A program made the position numbers and the translations under genes. The notes beneath the pieces are model-generated. The model was not told the DNA's origin, did not search any database, and worked only from the letters and a program-made list of their open reading frames with translations. Shown here piece by piece: positions 10,790 to 25,500 of a DNA stretch of 64,000 bases (position 1 is the stretch's first letter; every line of letters starts with the position of its first letter). The stretch comes from Lepidostoma basale (Eukaryota > Arthropoda > Insecta > Trichoptera > Lepidostomatidae): positions 186,001 to 250,000 of the forward strand of contig JAHDVF020000090.1 in assembly GCA_022606425.2 (NCBI GenBank), read 5' to 3'.

Positions 10790-11819
10790 CAGGGTAGGAT
10801 CAAAAAGTATTAGGACTGAATTAATTTAATTTATTGATTCAAAATAGCACCCTTGTGCTTCGACACAACGCGTAAAACGCGATTCCCACTGCGTGTACGC
10901 CTTCTGGAACTCGCTTTCCGGAACCCCTTCAGAGATGCCGTCACGGCCCCTTGGACGTCTTCTACGGAGCCATATCGGTTTCCCTTGAGGTCCCGCTTGA
11001 GCCGAGGAAAGAGGAAGAAGTCCGGCGGTGCCAGATCTGGACTATAGGGGGGAGGCAACGTGGCAACCCTGTTCTTAGTCAGAAACTCCCTCACTTTTGG
11101 TTCATTACTCGGGACTCTTTCACATGGCCAAATTCTCAGTAATAATTTTTTGGATGCCACCGTACGAAATCCCTAACTCATCAACAATGTCACGAATGTT
11201 TGTGCGTCGGTCGGAGTTCAGGAGCGCCTATACTTTGGCCACATTTTTATCAATCCTTGAAGTTGACGGGCGACCGGCGCGCTGGTCGTCTTCAACGAGC
11301 TCCCGCCCCTCCTGGATCAGCTTATGCCACTCAAACACTGTTGAGCGGCTCATCGCGTCTTTCAGACAGCTTTGTATATTCACGGAGATTTAATTTCTTT
11401 TGAGCACTTTTTACCCTTTTTTGAAAGAAATTATATGAGCGGGTAGAATTGGTAAGAGTGTGTGTCACTGCGGTTTTTAGCCGAAATGTTGTTTTTATAG
11501 CAAATACAGAAGTTAGTAGCATCCCCGTAGGCGTCCATAATCATTCCGAGGGTCTTCGTCGCGGTTTTCCCGAGTTTGACACAGAATTAGATGGCGTAGC
11601 GCTGCTCGAGATTTTCCTCCATCTTGGATCGCAACGACACTTCTTAACAGAGGTTCACGGAAATCAACGTGCTCACGCTCCGCTTGCCCGCAGGTGACTG
11701 GAAAAAATATCGGTCTCTTTGGAAGGCTCCCCACTACCACGCCCAGGTGATCCGACCCTCCTTCACCGCTCGGTTCGCGCTACAGAAATTCAGTTCTACT
11801 AATTCTTGATCCTACCATG
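10790..11819 (-). mobile_element. Internally deleted mariner transposon
   Basis: Ends CAGGGTAGGATCAA... and ...TTGATCCTACCATG are inverted repeats between TA dinucleotides (10788-10789, 11820-11821). The minus strand encodes the N-terminal mariner region (FEWHKLIQEGRELVEDDQRA, then GRPSTSRIDKNVAKV). It then jumps to the C-terminal catalytic region (PPYSPDLAPPDFFLFPRLKR, with the third acidic residue). The middle, with the first two catalytic aspartates, is missing and the frame is broken. It lies downstream of rad21. Confidence 0.88.
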
Positions 11820-12354
11820 TACACTGTTTGTAAAATTGTTGGTAAACGCATTTGTATTTTTGTTTTATCTTTGGGTCTGCGGCGAGACCGGTCTGGAGAA
11901 AACTCTCTCAGCCGCGTTGGTGTATTTCCAACACAAAGATTAAAGATAAACAATGTAAATTTATTGTAATTTTATACATGTTTTTGATTTAATTTTTTGA
12001 TTTGAGTACTTTTTGTTTTAGAACTGTTTTTATGTAAGGAAGAAACGGCTTTGCACATTAGATCCCCGTAGGATTGGATTGTTTGATTTCTTGAATTATG
12101 TTTTAAACGTTTGGAAACTGCCACGGGCCTGTAGTTTTTATTTTTTGACTATTCTAAATGTGTTTTCAGAACACAAAGGGTTACAAAGATACTAAATTAT
12201 ATAGAGTTTTATATAACTAGTTTGTAATTGTATTTGAATACTTGTATAATAATAATTATTAATAACTTTTTTTCAAAATTGACACTGGATTTTTTTCATT
12301 GTTACAAATTTATTTTTGAATTGGTTTTTCAGTTGTTTGATACTTGATTCAATT

Positions 12355-12525
12355 GTCTTTCAGACGGCTTTGTATATTCACGGAGATTTAATTTCTTTTG
12401 AGCACTTTTTGCCCTTTTTTGAAAGAAATTATATTTTGAGCGGGTACATAGTAAGAGTGTGTCACTACGGATGTTAGCTGAAATGTTGTTTTTATAGCAA
12501 ATACAGAAGTTAGTCTGGCGCGGAG
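12355..12525 (-). mobile_element. Fragment of the same mariner family
   Basis: Nearly repeats 11365-11520: CTTTGTATATTCACGGAGAT, GAGCACTTTTTG, GAAATGTTGTTTTTATAGC. This is the transposase 5' region, without inverted ends in view. Confidence 0.75.
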
Positions 12526-15500
12526 ACTAGTTGACGTGCGTCTTGTTATTTAGACAAATTGATTTATGCCAGTTACAGCGCCACATATAATAGTTAAGGA
12601 ATACAACCTCTTTTTATATACACTCTTAGTCTGGATCGTGTCTTATGATTGTGTGTTATGTATTGTGACTGCATTTATGGAAATGCGAATGACTGAAGTT
12701 TCAAGTATAAAATCCAGGCTGGTTTTCATTGCTCTCGGCTGCGTGGATATTCCTATATGTATGATTTTGTTATTCTTTTTAAATACAAGCATCCTCATCT
12801 TGCAGGTTCAGTGACTCGACCAAGAGTGGCTGGCCTTGCGTTGTTTGTTGTGCCTGTTGGGTTAAAATTGATCTCAAAATGAATGTTATAAAATGGAAGC
12901 CAGGCTGGATGGCGACTTGAGTGCATTGATAACTCCACTCACAATGGTTCCATTGAAAGTGTCAAACAACTCGGGAACCCAATTGAAATAATGTAGTGGT
13001 GCGGTGTGGTTGCCATTGCGTGCGCGTGCCTCTACCCGCGCTTGCGAGTCCACTCCGGGGCATACGTTGTGGTTGGAAGTGTACAAATGAATTGACCTTA
13101 GCAGTAGGCTCCGCAGAGGTGGAAGTTTTGTTGTTTGGGTAGTTTTCCTTTGAGCATATCTTAATAATAAAGTTTTCTAGGGCGTCCGACACGACGCGCT
13201 GTTATTTTTATATGTCAATGGGCGACCATTCCTCTCAGAGTGTACTTGAGTAAGACCAAAGTGTCCCTCGGGGAGTCAGGGGCTTGTTGAGTATGTGTTA
13301 GTGTCCCTCGGGGTATATCAGTGGATGTTAGGCGTAGTTCATTAGGGAGTTTCCTTTGTTCTCGGCGGTCGCGTTAATAAACTTACAAGTCTGTATAACA
13401 AATACAAATGATCTATTGTTTGAAATATGAATAGAGTATATTCTAGACAAATAGGCTAATTTTCTACTTCTTATAATTGAAATCAAATTGGGAAGAAAAG
13501 GTATTTTATTAATGCATATTTATTATGAGATTTGATGCAGAATTTGTTTCCAGTCACTTTATAACTTCAAGTCTTTATGTATACTTTTTAATTTTCGCAT
13601 TAAATTTGTTATGATGAACCCGTTCTCTTTATTTAAATCCCTCTGTGTCCCGAGACGAAGGGCATTGTCCCGCGCTGCCAGGCGGTGGTGGGGTGGAGGT
13701 GGGGTGCAGAACAAACGAGGAGGTGAATATTTAAATTACTTATTTAATCATTTATATATTTGTCATTTAAATACACATAATACTTTGAATCATGTTTGAT
13801 AACATTCATTATATTAAAGTTCCATCTTATAAAACAAAGGGGTCAAATGAAGCTTAACGTTACAAACAATAACTACGCTACATTCCAAATTGAAAATATT
13901 TAACCTCTAAAATAAATACGGTTACTCTAGGAGGGACAAGGAGTTGGGGATGGACCGCGGCCTCCTAAGTTCGCTGCGCCCATCCTCGTGGAGAACATAC
14001 AGGAGTGAGACATTGCACACCTAACATATCATCCATCAGTTCTTTTCATAAGAGCAAATATAATTAAAATCAATACCCGGTGAACAAATTTTCCGATTCC
14101 ATTCGCCACATTTCACACCTGCTCTCACCCACACACCATCGCTACACAAGCTCTCCTGTACAAACTAGCGTTGACGTTGAGACAGTTTGTTTTGGTAAAT
14201 CCAAAGGAACACTTGAGATAACTCGTATTACAATTGACTTTATTATGGAACCATCATCATAGTATTCAACTTAAGAAAAACAAATTATTATGCAAACAAT
14301 TATTAATTTCGGGCATTAAGATTTAGATTTATTTAAAAAATATAAGTTTAACAGAACGAGAAAGTTAAAATAAATTGCTAAAAAAAAACAAAAAAAACAA
14401 ATGGATGGAGTAGGATCGGACCATGGTCTCGAGTAAAGAGTGGTTATCACTGGAGATGATGGTCGACAATATTCGAAATTCATTTTACATAATATAATTT
14501 TTATTTCATTACAACTATTGCTTGAAAAGTTTAATATTTTGCTTCTTAAATATTTAAGTAATTTATGTAGAATGGATCAGTCAACATTTGATTATTCTTC
14601 GCTCCAAAAAAACGCATTGATAGGCCACATCGGAGGGCTTTTTAGTACATTTCAAAGAAAAAATAGAACAATCCCAACAAAACAGGTTTTTAGAGTATTA
14701 CTCATGATATAATACTTAGGATAATTTATAGATACAATACAATTAGTAAGCGATATAAACAACACATTTTACAAAGCTGCCCGAAATCTAAAATCTTTCA
14801 TCGAAGAATGTATCCATAATTGTGCTTTTGTAAATATCAATACAAAATGTATTTATCCTAGAGGACTCGATGAACATCAAAAATGAAAAGAATGTCTTAT
14901 TTGGAAAATTCTTTTTAAGAATCCATTTCTCCAATAAGTATGTGAAGGTTCGCTACTGTTACACAATCTTAGCCTAATTACAAACACTGCTAAGTCAATT
15001 TACAATTATTTCATACGACACTTCTAACGCGAGGTACAGAACTAGATAGTCTAATCTGCAATGACCGTAACATATGTACAACTCTATTTAACATACTAAA
15101 ATATTTATTTCCATAACATTCCTTTAGTGTCGAGGGAGGGTAGTGTCAAAACAATGTACTATGAACGGGTTCTAGCGGTACACCAAAGTAAAATAGATTT
15201 CTTTGTCATAAGTTTTGTGCGTTATTTTGAAATTTACAATCCATAAGAGCTATTCAATGTATCAATAAGTAATTCCTAGTCACCAGAATGGCACGACTCT
15301 GCTCAGCGGTCAGAGATAATTAGTACATGCTGAGACGAGAGACGTAACATTACAAATACGTGCCACCGTCCTGATTTCAGAACCCCTTTACCTCAAGTCC
15401 ACGTGAACGTATATGGCTATAAATGAAATAAACATCACAAATTGACCTTTGACTGTCTCAGGTTACGTATTTTCAGTAGTAATGTCCCCACTCCTGCATG

Positions 15501-16521
15501 CTGTATGTAGCTTCATAGTTAACAAGGTTAGAGGATCGTTTGACTGAGCCAGCAGTAATAAATTCATATTATAGAATCATTTAAAATCATCGTGAAACAA
15601 ACTTTGGGTGAACTGAAATAGGCGCCGCTTGAAATAGATTTTGAAGATGCAGATATTTCCATTGATGGGTTCATGGTGGCTATTTCCGAGGATGAAACCT
15701 AAATGGTATAATTCACATTACAGAATATCCTTTACGCAAGCGCAGCTTAACAACGAAGTTATGCATTTTAAAAAGTACATAATTTCATAAAAGGATTTGA
15801 GTATGTACATAATATTAAAATCTATTTGGACAACACACGATCTTATGATAATCCACAATGACAGTACTCCACCACATACATACAGATTCTCCCTGATACA
15901 GTCTTGAACTTAAATTTGATGAAACATGTTGGGATTATTTATGTCAGACATACTACAGAGATTGGTGTGCGGCGTGGAAGTGGCCCTGTCCTTGTCCTTT
16001 AGGTACTAAACATTTACTTAAACCATTATTCCACCAATAAATGAGTTCCATTCAGGTGATAACAGATCGCGCACACTCCGTACTCAATAAATAATAACAA
16101 GTTTGTTCGTGGCCTTCACGCTCATCAGAATATTAAGAAGTGGCAGTTGACACGCTAGCGTGGCTAAATTTAAATCGGGAGATAGCCAATAACTTAGTTT
16201 CAGATCTTACAAATATAATAAAACAATCCTAACCGGAGACAGACTTGAGGGAAGGTAAGACTAATGAGTGTGCTCACTGCGTCCGAGCTATGCAGTCATC
16301 CATCCAAAATCTAAATACACGTTTCCAATTTACAAACAAAACCCTTGGATATTTTTTGTTAATACAATGAACTCGTCAATAAACAATATTTTTTAACACT
16401 TTTCAATACACTTGTATACTTAAAAAAATATCAATTTAAGATGTAAAAATATTTTGGTATTTTTTCTGAACGGAGAACACAGTACCACAGTGTCACAGTA
16501 GCCTCGACGCGATAGCATTGT
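12526..16521. other. rad21-wapl intergenic region and wapl 3' UTR
   Basis: AT-rich DNA between the convergent genes. A short direct repeat AGTGTCCCTCGGGG occurs twice (near 13259 and 13301). The part next to wapl, roughly 14.3-16.5 kb, has no repeat I recognise and probably includes the long wapl 3' UTR. No further coding region could be supported. Confidence 0.45.
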
Positions 16522-19500
16522 TTAATTAAAACTGGTGTCCATATCCACCGAGCTGGACATGCGGTCAGACTCGGAGGTGAGGGTGGAGTCAGGGTGGGGG
16601 CTGGCCGGGGCCGGAGAGGGCGAGGAGGCGGCAGCTCCGGGAGGCCCGGACGGCCCCGCCTCGTGCCGGCGGTCGCACGCCTCCAGGAAGTTGATGATCT
16701 TCTCCGTGCCCTTCACGTGCGCCACGCTGGCCGCTTCCGACTGGACACACATTCAATCAACTCTCCGTTATTTTAAAATAGTCAAAACATAATTAATAAA
16801 AAGAAAAACTTTCCATTTATCAGGGATTTGAACTAAAATTTATATTTAGAAAATTATCAATTTTTATAATATAAATTCTGAAATAGTTAGAAATTAAAGA
16901 TACTGTCTAACCAAGTCATACATTTTAATAGCCAAATATGTATTTTGAATGGAAATTTCAGTTCAAGTTTGATATTGTCTTTGTTTGTTCTCAAGGCAGC
17001 CCACAATAAATGAAATTATTTGTTTTGGAAATGGTAAGTATGTATATAATAGAGAGGTAGAGGAGGTACTCACGCTGGCGGTGAGGTTAAGGAAGTTGAA
17101 GTATTTCCGCAGCACCAGGAGCATGTCGGCGAAGGAGGCCCGCGGGAGCAAGGCTCGCACGCGGGCTTCGTGCTCTGGACTCTCCATGGCCACGTGGCCC
17201 AGCAGCAGTACTACATACGACCCCACCATGGTGTGCTCCATGTGCGTGCCGGCCTTCTGCAGTACTGGAAGCCAAAAAACAAAAAAGCTGATTTAGAACA
17301 TTCTGTTAAATATTCATTTTAAAAAATCTGTCATCAAAAATCCAGGTGGTGGTCTAGGGGGAGAGAACATTTGGGTTCAAGCCTGGACATGATTTCTTCT
17401 TCATAATAATGAGCTAATATCTGCTCATATGAAGATTGTATACTAAATTATGACACTAACTAAATAACTGACCATCATCATGTTCCGGAGGGGTAGGCAG
17501 AGAGGATGGACCGCCATACTGCTCTGTCCTGACATAATAATAATAATAATAATGTGCTAAATTTTAAAGCGCCGATTTTGTGATGTAATCACCTCAAGGG
17601 CGCATTAAGACGTGTTTTAATCTAAAAATCTACATTTTCGCGATTGGTCAAATGAAATACTTCTCTAGCTTCCTCTACATTTAACACCGTAACATGCATG
17701 TTCATTGATTTTTTCTGACATTGAATGAACCATTAATTTAAATCCTTGGTGTTCTATTTTAATAAAAAAAAAAGTAAATTTCAGGTAAGGTACTTACGTT
17801 TTTCAACAGTTTCTTCTACGAACTCATCGTGAGATCGATTTTTCTTTTCTTTCGGCTCGTCTTCCTTGACTTTCTCACCATCTAAGATGGCGTCCGTATT
17901 CTTCTCGGCCAATCTGTAGAAAAATCATAATGTTAAGAATACAGCGAATGGGAATTGTGGTTGCTGGGTACAAGTTGAATGGCATGCTCCGCCGTATGGT
18001 ACCTGGCAAGCTCCTCCCTCCTGTAGAAGTGGTCGATGAGAGCCTGCAGCGCCGGCTTGTTGCAGGTGAAGACGGCCTCGTGGTCCGCCGGTGCCTTGGC
18101 CTCCAGCAGCAAGTTAATGTTGGTGCGGTTGTTCTGCATCAGGTTGATAAGCAGCAAGAGCACCTGTTGAACAAAACCATTCGTAAGAAAGGCGTCGTAC
18201 TTTAGATCTGCTTCACGAGTTAAACTGAAGATAAACATAATATTTTTCATTTATATGGAGGTATACTCACACAAACACTAAACTCAAAGTTGTTTTGTTC
18301 CGGGATGTAGTTGGGAGCCTGCAGGAGGAGGTGGAGACTGGCATCGATGATCCCCGGCTGCTCCCCGATCACCGCTGCGCCGATAGCTATTGAAACAATA
18401 TCATTACAGGATTGAATTAAATAAATAGTTGATACAGCATTCTTCTTCTCTGGTTTCAATCCTGGGATTGGTTTGCAGCAATTTCCTCCATTATTCTCTT
18501 CCATTTTTCCCTGTCTTGTGCGGCTCTTTTGAGATTTGCATATGATGAGCAGCGTACGTCCACCAACAGGTCCTCCAGGTACTCTCGGCGTGGGCGTCCC
18601 CTAGGGTTTGTCCCCTCGATCATACCCTCCATTATGGCATGCAAGAGACCTTCTTGACGTATTACATCTCGCAGCCGTACATCAAGACACTCCATACATA
18701 GGTCTTGATGAGGAGTATTCTCAGTTTTAGGTCTATATTATTTGACTCTATTATTAATAGAGTCAAATACAGCATTGCTACATTCATAATTTGTAGCACA
18801 AACAAGTTGGTTCCTTGAAAAGATACTGCTCTATGACAAATGAAGGTTTGTTCGCTGACTGGACTTTGGCCCAGTTTTGGCCAAAAAATATTCTTTAACG
18901 AGGCGCTTTTTTGGATCAATGGCTATTTCAATGAGCAAAATTACCATACCTTTCACCAGATGGCAGTGCATCCATAAAAAGTTACCGTTTGGTGCAGATT
19001 TTGGGCTGGTGGAGTCATAGCTCCGTACTTCTTCAAGAATGAGGTTGGTGAGGCCATCACCATCAACGGCGAGTGTCACAGAATGATAATTATCAATTTC
19101 CTTTGGCCCGAATTGAACGAATGCCACAAAGACATTTAACATAAACGTTTTGAGGGTATGGTTATCTCTCGCCGAGGTGACGTGAATCGGCCACCAAAAT
19201 CGTGCAATTTGACCCCACTAGACTTTTTCTTGTGGGTTTTTTTTGAAGTCGCAGATCTATGCCAATAAGCTGCAATCGACCGATGCCTTCAAAGTCAACA
19301 TAACCCAGCCCATGGCTCAAATACAACAGGATCTATATATTTGACTACTCGGATCTGTGCCACCATGTGAAGCCGCGGTGAATATTTGTCATATTCTGTA
19401 CATAATGGCATACACAGGCCTTTCAAATAAATAATAATTTCGTTAATACCTTATACACAGCTTATTTTATTCCATTTCAACATCACCAACCTCTCGAGTA

Positions 19501-22500
19501 TTGAGATATTAACCTTTAGCCACCCAGCGGTCCTGTACGGGACTGCGGATATGCGTTGTTCAGTGCCCAGCGGTCCCGTATAGTACCAGTGATTTAGCTA
19601 TCGGATTACACTGATTTATGAAAATAGTTTTCAAAATATGAATATTAGCTTATGTAAATAATGTCTTTGAGTTATCGATCCATAAATATTTTTGTCATGA
19701 TGCGTAATATCAGTGTTGATATCTGCGTTACAACATTCACTCTTGGGATATGCATTGCGTTTTTTTACGGTCCGCCTAATAAAAAACACAATCTACACCA
19801 CTGTCACTAGCCGTCATCTTCTGAACTGGACGGTTGTAAATTGCTGTTGTGAATGTTTAAATTTAATATTTTTATTTTATTATGTATATATTCTTCAATT
19901 TATATGAAAATGTGAAAAATTACAAATAAAGCTTTTGTAAATTATAAACAATCGTTTACTTACATTATGCTTTTTTTTTTTTACCTAAATAGGATGACTA
20001 ATTTTAGAGATATAATTATTTTTACAACAGCTTTGCGTAGGTCGCAAGTCACGCGAATATTTGCTTGGGCAGTGGGCTACCTTTATTGCACGCGGCGTAC
20101 GGGCGTTTAAAGGTAAATGACATTTATGAAACATCATTTTATCAATTTGTAAAACATGTAACTAGCCATACACCTATAGATGTTGCTGGTATTCCAAATT
20201 TTGGCATAATCCGGGAATATTTGAGAAATTACAAATGAGCCCCAAGCACGGGGCCATACGCTTTCTGACCGTATATGCAATGACTATTAAGACGATATAT
20301 TCTGGAAAGGTCCTGATGGATAATGATGGGAAGTATGAAGGGCGGTGTACTCACACTGCGAGCTGAAGGCGTGCGTGAGGTTGACAAGCACCTTGAGGGT
20401 GGGCAGGAGGGCGTCGCGCACCGTGGCCCCGGCGGCGTGGTGGCCCGCGCAGGTGGGGTACAGCGGGATCTCGCGGTCGCACAGCCGGAACAGCCGCACC
20501 AGTGTGTCCATGGCCAGCCCGTCTCGCCATTTCACCAGGTAGGTCTGGTTCTCCTCGTTCTGCTGCGTCACCTGTGTACAGTATATCATATTTGGGATGA
20601 TTCAAAATCCATATGAGATTTTAACATTTGGATATTTTCTTATTTTTCTCAAGAATACAAAAATTTACCACCACTAGATTAAAATGAAGATGATTAATAA
20701 AAACAGCTTTGCACAGAAGTGCCTGTAACGCATTGCAAATAATCTTTTAAGGATGAATAGTTTCCTAAACTCCACAGCACCACTACAGCGTGCACCTGCA
20801 GTCGAAACACTGGGTGAATAGAAGAGAAGTTATGGGTGACTCAACTGGCTGGAACACAAGGAGGCTTCACCAGCTGGACAAGAGCTGCTATGGAGGACCT
20901 GGAAGACACTGGCAGATCCAGGGACAACTTGGCAAGATTGGGGATTTTTTGTGGTAAAGGAATACACTGTTTATGTAGCAATCTAAACTAACTAACCATC
21001 ACGCTGTCTCCCCAAAGGGGTAGGCAGAAATAATGGACTGCCATACTTTTCTTTCCTGACAAATTTCTCTCACTTCCTCAACATTCATACATTGTGTCAT
21101 GCACGCACATCGATTTCTGCGACTCCTCACGTGACCGACATTCAATATTTGATTTTAGATAAACTTAAAGCGTTAGTTAACACTATGGATTTCCATAACG
21201 ACGAATTTTCTATGAATTAATACACCGTTTTTTCCACTTTTGAGTTCATTTTTCTCGACATGTTTCGAAGGCTTACACCTTCATCATCGTTCTCCCGATT
21301 ATGAAGGTGTAAGCCTTCGAAACATGTCGAGAACAATGAAATGAACTCAAAAGTGGAAAAAACAGTGTTTTAATTCATAAAAAAATATACATTCAATATT
21401 TGATTCATTTGATCCTGCTACATTTTTATCGGTCTTCCTCTATTTCTAGTTCCATTTACATCGTTAACATATACTTTTTTGATCATTATTACTCCATTAA
21501 TTCTTTCCATGTGTCCAAACCATCTTAATTTTATTTTTTTTAAATTAAAAGACATATCAAGGATTTACATCAATGATATTAGAATTTATTTTACAATCTT
21601 CAATGTGAGCAGAAAATAGCTCATTATTATGAAGAAAGAATGATCCCTTCATTATTTTGTTCATAACACTATCATTCGCACTGCAACAGCAATCTATGCT
21701 ACATATAATGCAGCGCCCGAGTTGCCCAGTCGCCTGCACCGAAGAAGACTTGGCTCGAGCGTCCAGAAGCACGGCCTGACTGGCGGACTTCTGGGATAAT
21801 GATATATACACACTAATAACATTGACATATACAATATTGCAAAAAAAAAACTTATCGGGCATGTAGTATAGTTGGTAAGGGTTAAATAGAGTGTTGGGGT
21901 CTCACATTCTCTAGCACGCGCATGCAGCGGTCCACCTTGCGCAGCAGGTCCAGCAGGAGCGGCGACCACTCCACGCCGAACTCCCCGATGGTGGCGCAGC
22001 AATCGCAGATGGTGTTGAGGATGTGTTCCACGCCGCCCAGCACGCGCAGCTCCTCCTTGAACCACTCCCCCGCGCGCTTCGACGTCAGGCTCAGTAGGGT
22101 CTCCATGGCCAGGTGCCCCACCTGCAGGACAGACCCGCTCACATTATTCTAATGAAATGTACCAAAAGACACCAGAAGGTCTCTCTTGATCTGGTTCCTA
22201 GGCAAGATAACTAATAGGTAGTAAACTGAATGTCTTTTCTTCAGCATACACAAGCTCACGGTGGAATAATATTCTCTTAGTAACTAGTTATAATAAATCA
22301 AAACAATATTAATTATTTATTGTTTCTTGCATAAAACATTTATGAAAATGTCCATTTTCTAAAACATTTATTAAATTTTTACATGTTTCAACCATGTAAG
22401 GATAATAATTTATCTTAAATGTTGCAAGATGAAATATGTCAATTCGATAAAATATAATAAAACATAAATCAATATTAAATATTTAATATCGGTTTGCGAA

Positions 22501-25500
22501 TATTTTATTTTATTATTTTGGTATTTGTTGACTTATACTGTGATAAAATGATTAATCAATCAACCCAACCAATGACAGGTCATAAGTCCTGTAAGCGCCT
22601 CGGCCACCATATTCTGTTCCCAAAAAAAATATATAACAATTTACATCTTCGTCTCTATTGAGATACAATTAATCCTTATAAGATTAATTAATTGTTTTAA
22701 AAATGTGCAACATAGAGCAGAGTGAATGTGAATGTGAAGGCAAGCCACTGACCGTAATATTGTCCAGGTCCAAGTGCTTGGCTTTGCCCTGGCTCTTGAT
22801 CTCGGCGCACAGCTCCCTCACCCGCTCCTTGTTCTTCAGCCCGCAGTCATCCAAGGCATCTCTGGAACAAGAAATAATGGTCAAATAGATGGAATTCAAT
22901 TATCCTTTAGTCAAACATATTTTTAACAATGCTCCTGTTGCGCAATTTCCTTTCAACTTACTTGTGTGAAACATCAGACTCGAGCAGATTCAGCATGAGC
23001 TCCAGGGACTCTCGGTCCAGGTCCATGTTGAGGCGGTCCTGGGAGAGGACGAACATCACAGTCGCTGTACACAGTCCCAGACTCTGAAAAGCGTATCAAC
23101 GCATTAATTAAAAATTAGATCAATATTTTCCAGTAAACAAGTTCCGTATATATAAAACACACGTCATTTTTTTTTTTAAATTTTGTCAAAAATTTTGAGA
23201 TTTTATTGTGTCATTAAATACTAGCTACATATTATGACAAAAGCTCATGTTTCTAAAATATATAGATTTTGCACAAATTCCACCGGAAAAATACATCTCA
23301 TAAAATGTCAAACTCAAACATGGCAATAGCATAAATGGTGTAAAAAGTTTGCCAAAAAAATTAAAAGCTTAATTATATATTTATTTTTTAAAATGAATAT
23401 GCGTTAAAAATATTAGTTTTATTATTAAAAAACAACACTATCCTATTTCATTCATACATGGTTTGTGGAGCATAAATTATTAGTCTCGTGGAATTTAAGT
23501 TATATAAATTTTAAAGTCTCTTCTGTGGAATGTGAAAAAATGACATGTGTGCTTTGGCCTAAAGGTGCAGAGTTCATCGCATCATCTTTCTTGAAATAGT
23601 GTGCCTAAGAGATACTAATCCATGTCGGTCAGTTAAAAATTGTTATTGTTTCAAGTATTCACAAACCTGATCATTGGTGGCATCATGCAGGGCCCGGAAG
23701 AACTTGGCCACCGTCCCGTGCGCGCGCACGTGCATGCGGAAGGCGGCCGCCGTGCACTTGGAGGCCAGCGTGATGGCTGACAGGCAGCGCGTCGGAATGG
23801 GGTTGTTGTCCTAGAAATACAAGTTGCTCAAACTTAAAAGGAACACATTTGTTAAGAACAACCCATTATTTCATATAATCACTACAGAGACATACCTGCA
23901 ATGCATCCAAAATGTACTCCACATCATCGTTGAACTGTTGGAACTCCCCAAACTCCTGTATCTGATGCGCCTTCTTCACATTTCTTACAACGGTGTAGTA
24001 CTAAAAATAAAATTGTATATCCATATTGAGTATAATTCAGCCGCCTTTCAAGAGCCTTATAGACAAAATAAATAAATAATTTGAGGTTACACTGAGTCAA
24101 GAAAATTAATTATCAACATAGATATAAAGTAGGAACAGAAGGAAACATTGAGTGTTCAACCAAGGACAGTGCGGGGACAAGTAAATGTGTAATGACTCAC
24201 GTCCTTGGCGTTCTTGGGGCACTTGACGCTGGTGTAGGGCTCGATGTCATCTTCCAAGGAGGGGTTCTTGTCCTTCTGGTAGCGTGTGACCCGTGTGAGT
24301 ATACGGCTCTCCTCGAACTCCTGCAGCGCCGCCTGTGCACTCGGCTCTGGCTCTGGGCGTGGCGTCTGCCCGCCTTTACCCTGCAAAGCACCCAAGGCTG
24401 TTAATTAATCTCCTAAGTTAATACTATTTGCGACAGTCGTTTCTGACGGGGGTCGGGCTGTTTGTCTTCCTATCCAGGTTTCATGTGTTCTATCCTGCCC
24501 ACTACCCATATATTTGATAACACGGACAACTCTAGAACCAACTGCATAGACTAATAAATGCTGCGGCGTGATTAATTTTAGTTGCATTAAAATTCACACA
24601 GGTTACCTGAGCGAATCCATTACAAACTATGTCTACTTATTCACAAAACCTTACATGGACAAGCACCCCACTACCTCACATACATTAAAACTACAATTCG
24701 TATTTAAAATAAACATACACTCTTGAAACAGATAGAACGATCTTTCTAGATACGCATTTTCCTATTTTATGCCCCAAAATTGCCACACAAAAACGCTTCG
24801 AAGTTCTCCTGTATTGAAAACGATTCGTCTTTTAAATGAGGTGGCAAAGGAGATAGACCTCTTTGGATGCAATTGTAGCGAATTCGTGAATACCCTTATG
24901 ACAAGGGCAACAAACAGATAACTATCATATTCCTATTCCTTTGATGTTATTTTTTTCCACCCTTTACATCGATTTGACTCGCGCTGTAATGATGTAAAGA
25001 TATTTTCAACAAAATAATAATTAACAATGCATTGTTTTAAATTAATAATAAAGACACGCAACAATACAAAATGTGCCATTATCTGAAACAGGTTTTAGAG
25101 ATACAGATGCACCCGCCGCGGTTGCATTCAAGTCAAGGTGTTTATCTAAAGCAAATGGAGTGCTTCACTTGTGCCCGCAATATGGTTGTCTCATCACACT
25201 TTCTCCTCGCCCGCCCAGCGTGGTCTGACTGTAGTGATTGTTTATGAGGTTTACAATAGCAACAAAACAAAAATATAATTAAATTTCTAGAAAACAGACT
25301 TTTCACCATATTCAAAGTTTAATAGGGAACTTCATAGCAACCAATGAATACATTTAGTATTTTACTATTGAAGTAAGAAGAATACATAAACAAATTGTTT
25401 TAATTCTTTACTTCATAAAATAAATTTCCTCTTCAAAAATGTCATTCAGTTGGGAACAACTCATTAAGAATTGTGATGTGATGTGAAGAAGGAGAAGAAG

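Noticed and set aside
12566..12814. 82-codon hydrophobic open frame between rad21 and wapl
   Set aside because: No recognisable family, no splice or promoter support, and such frames arise by chance in AT-rich DNA.
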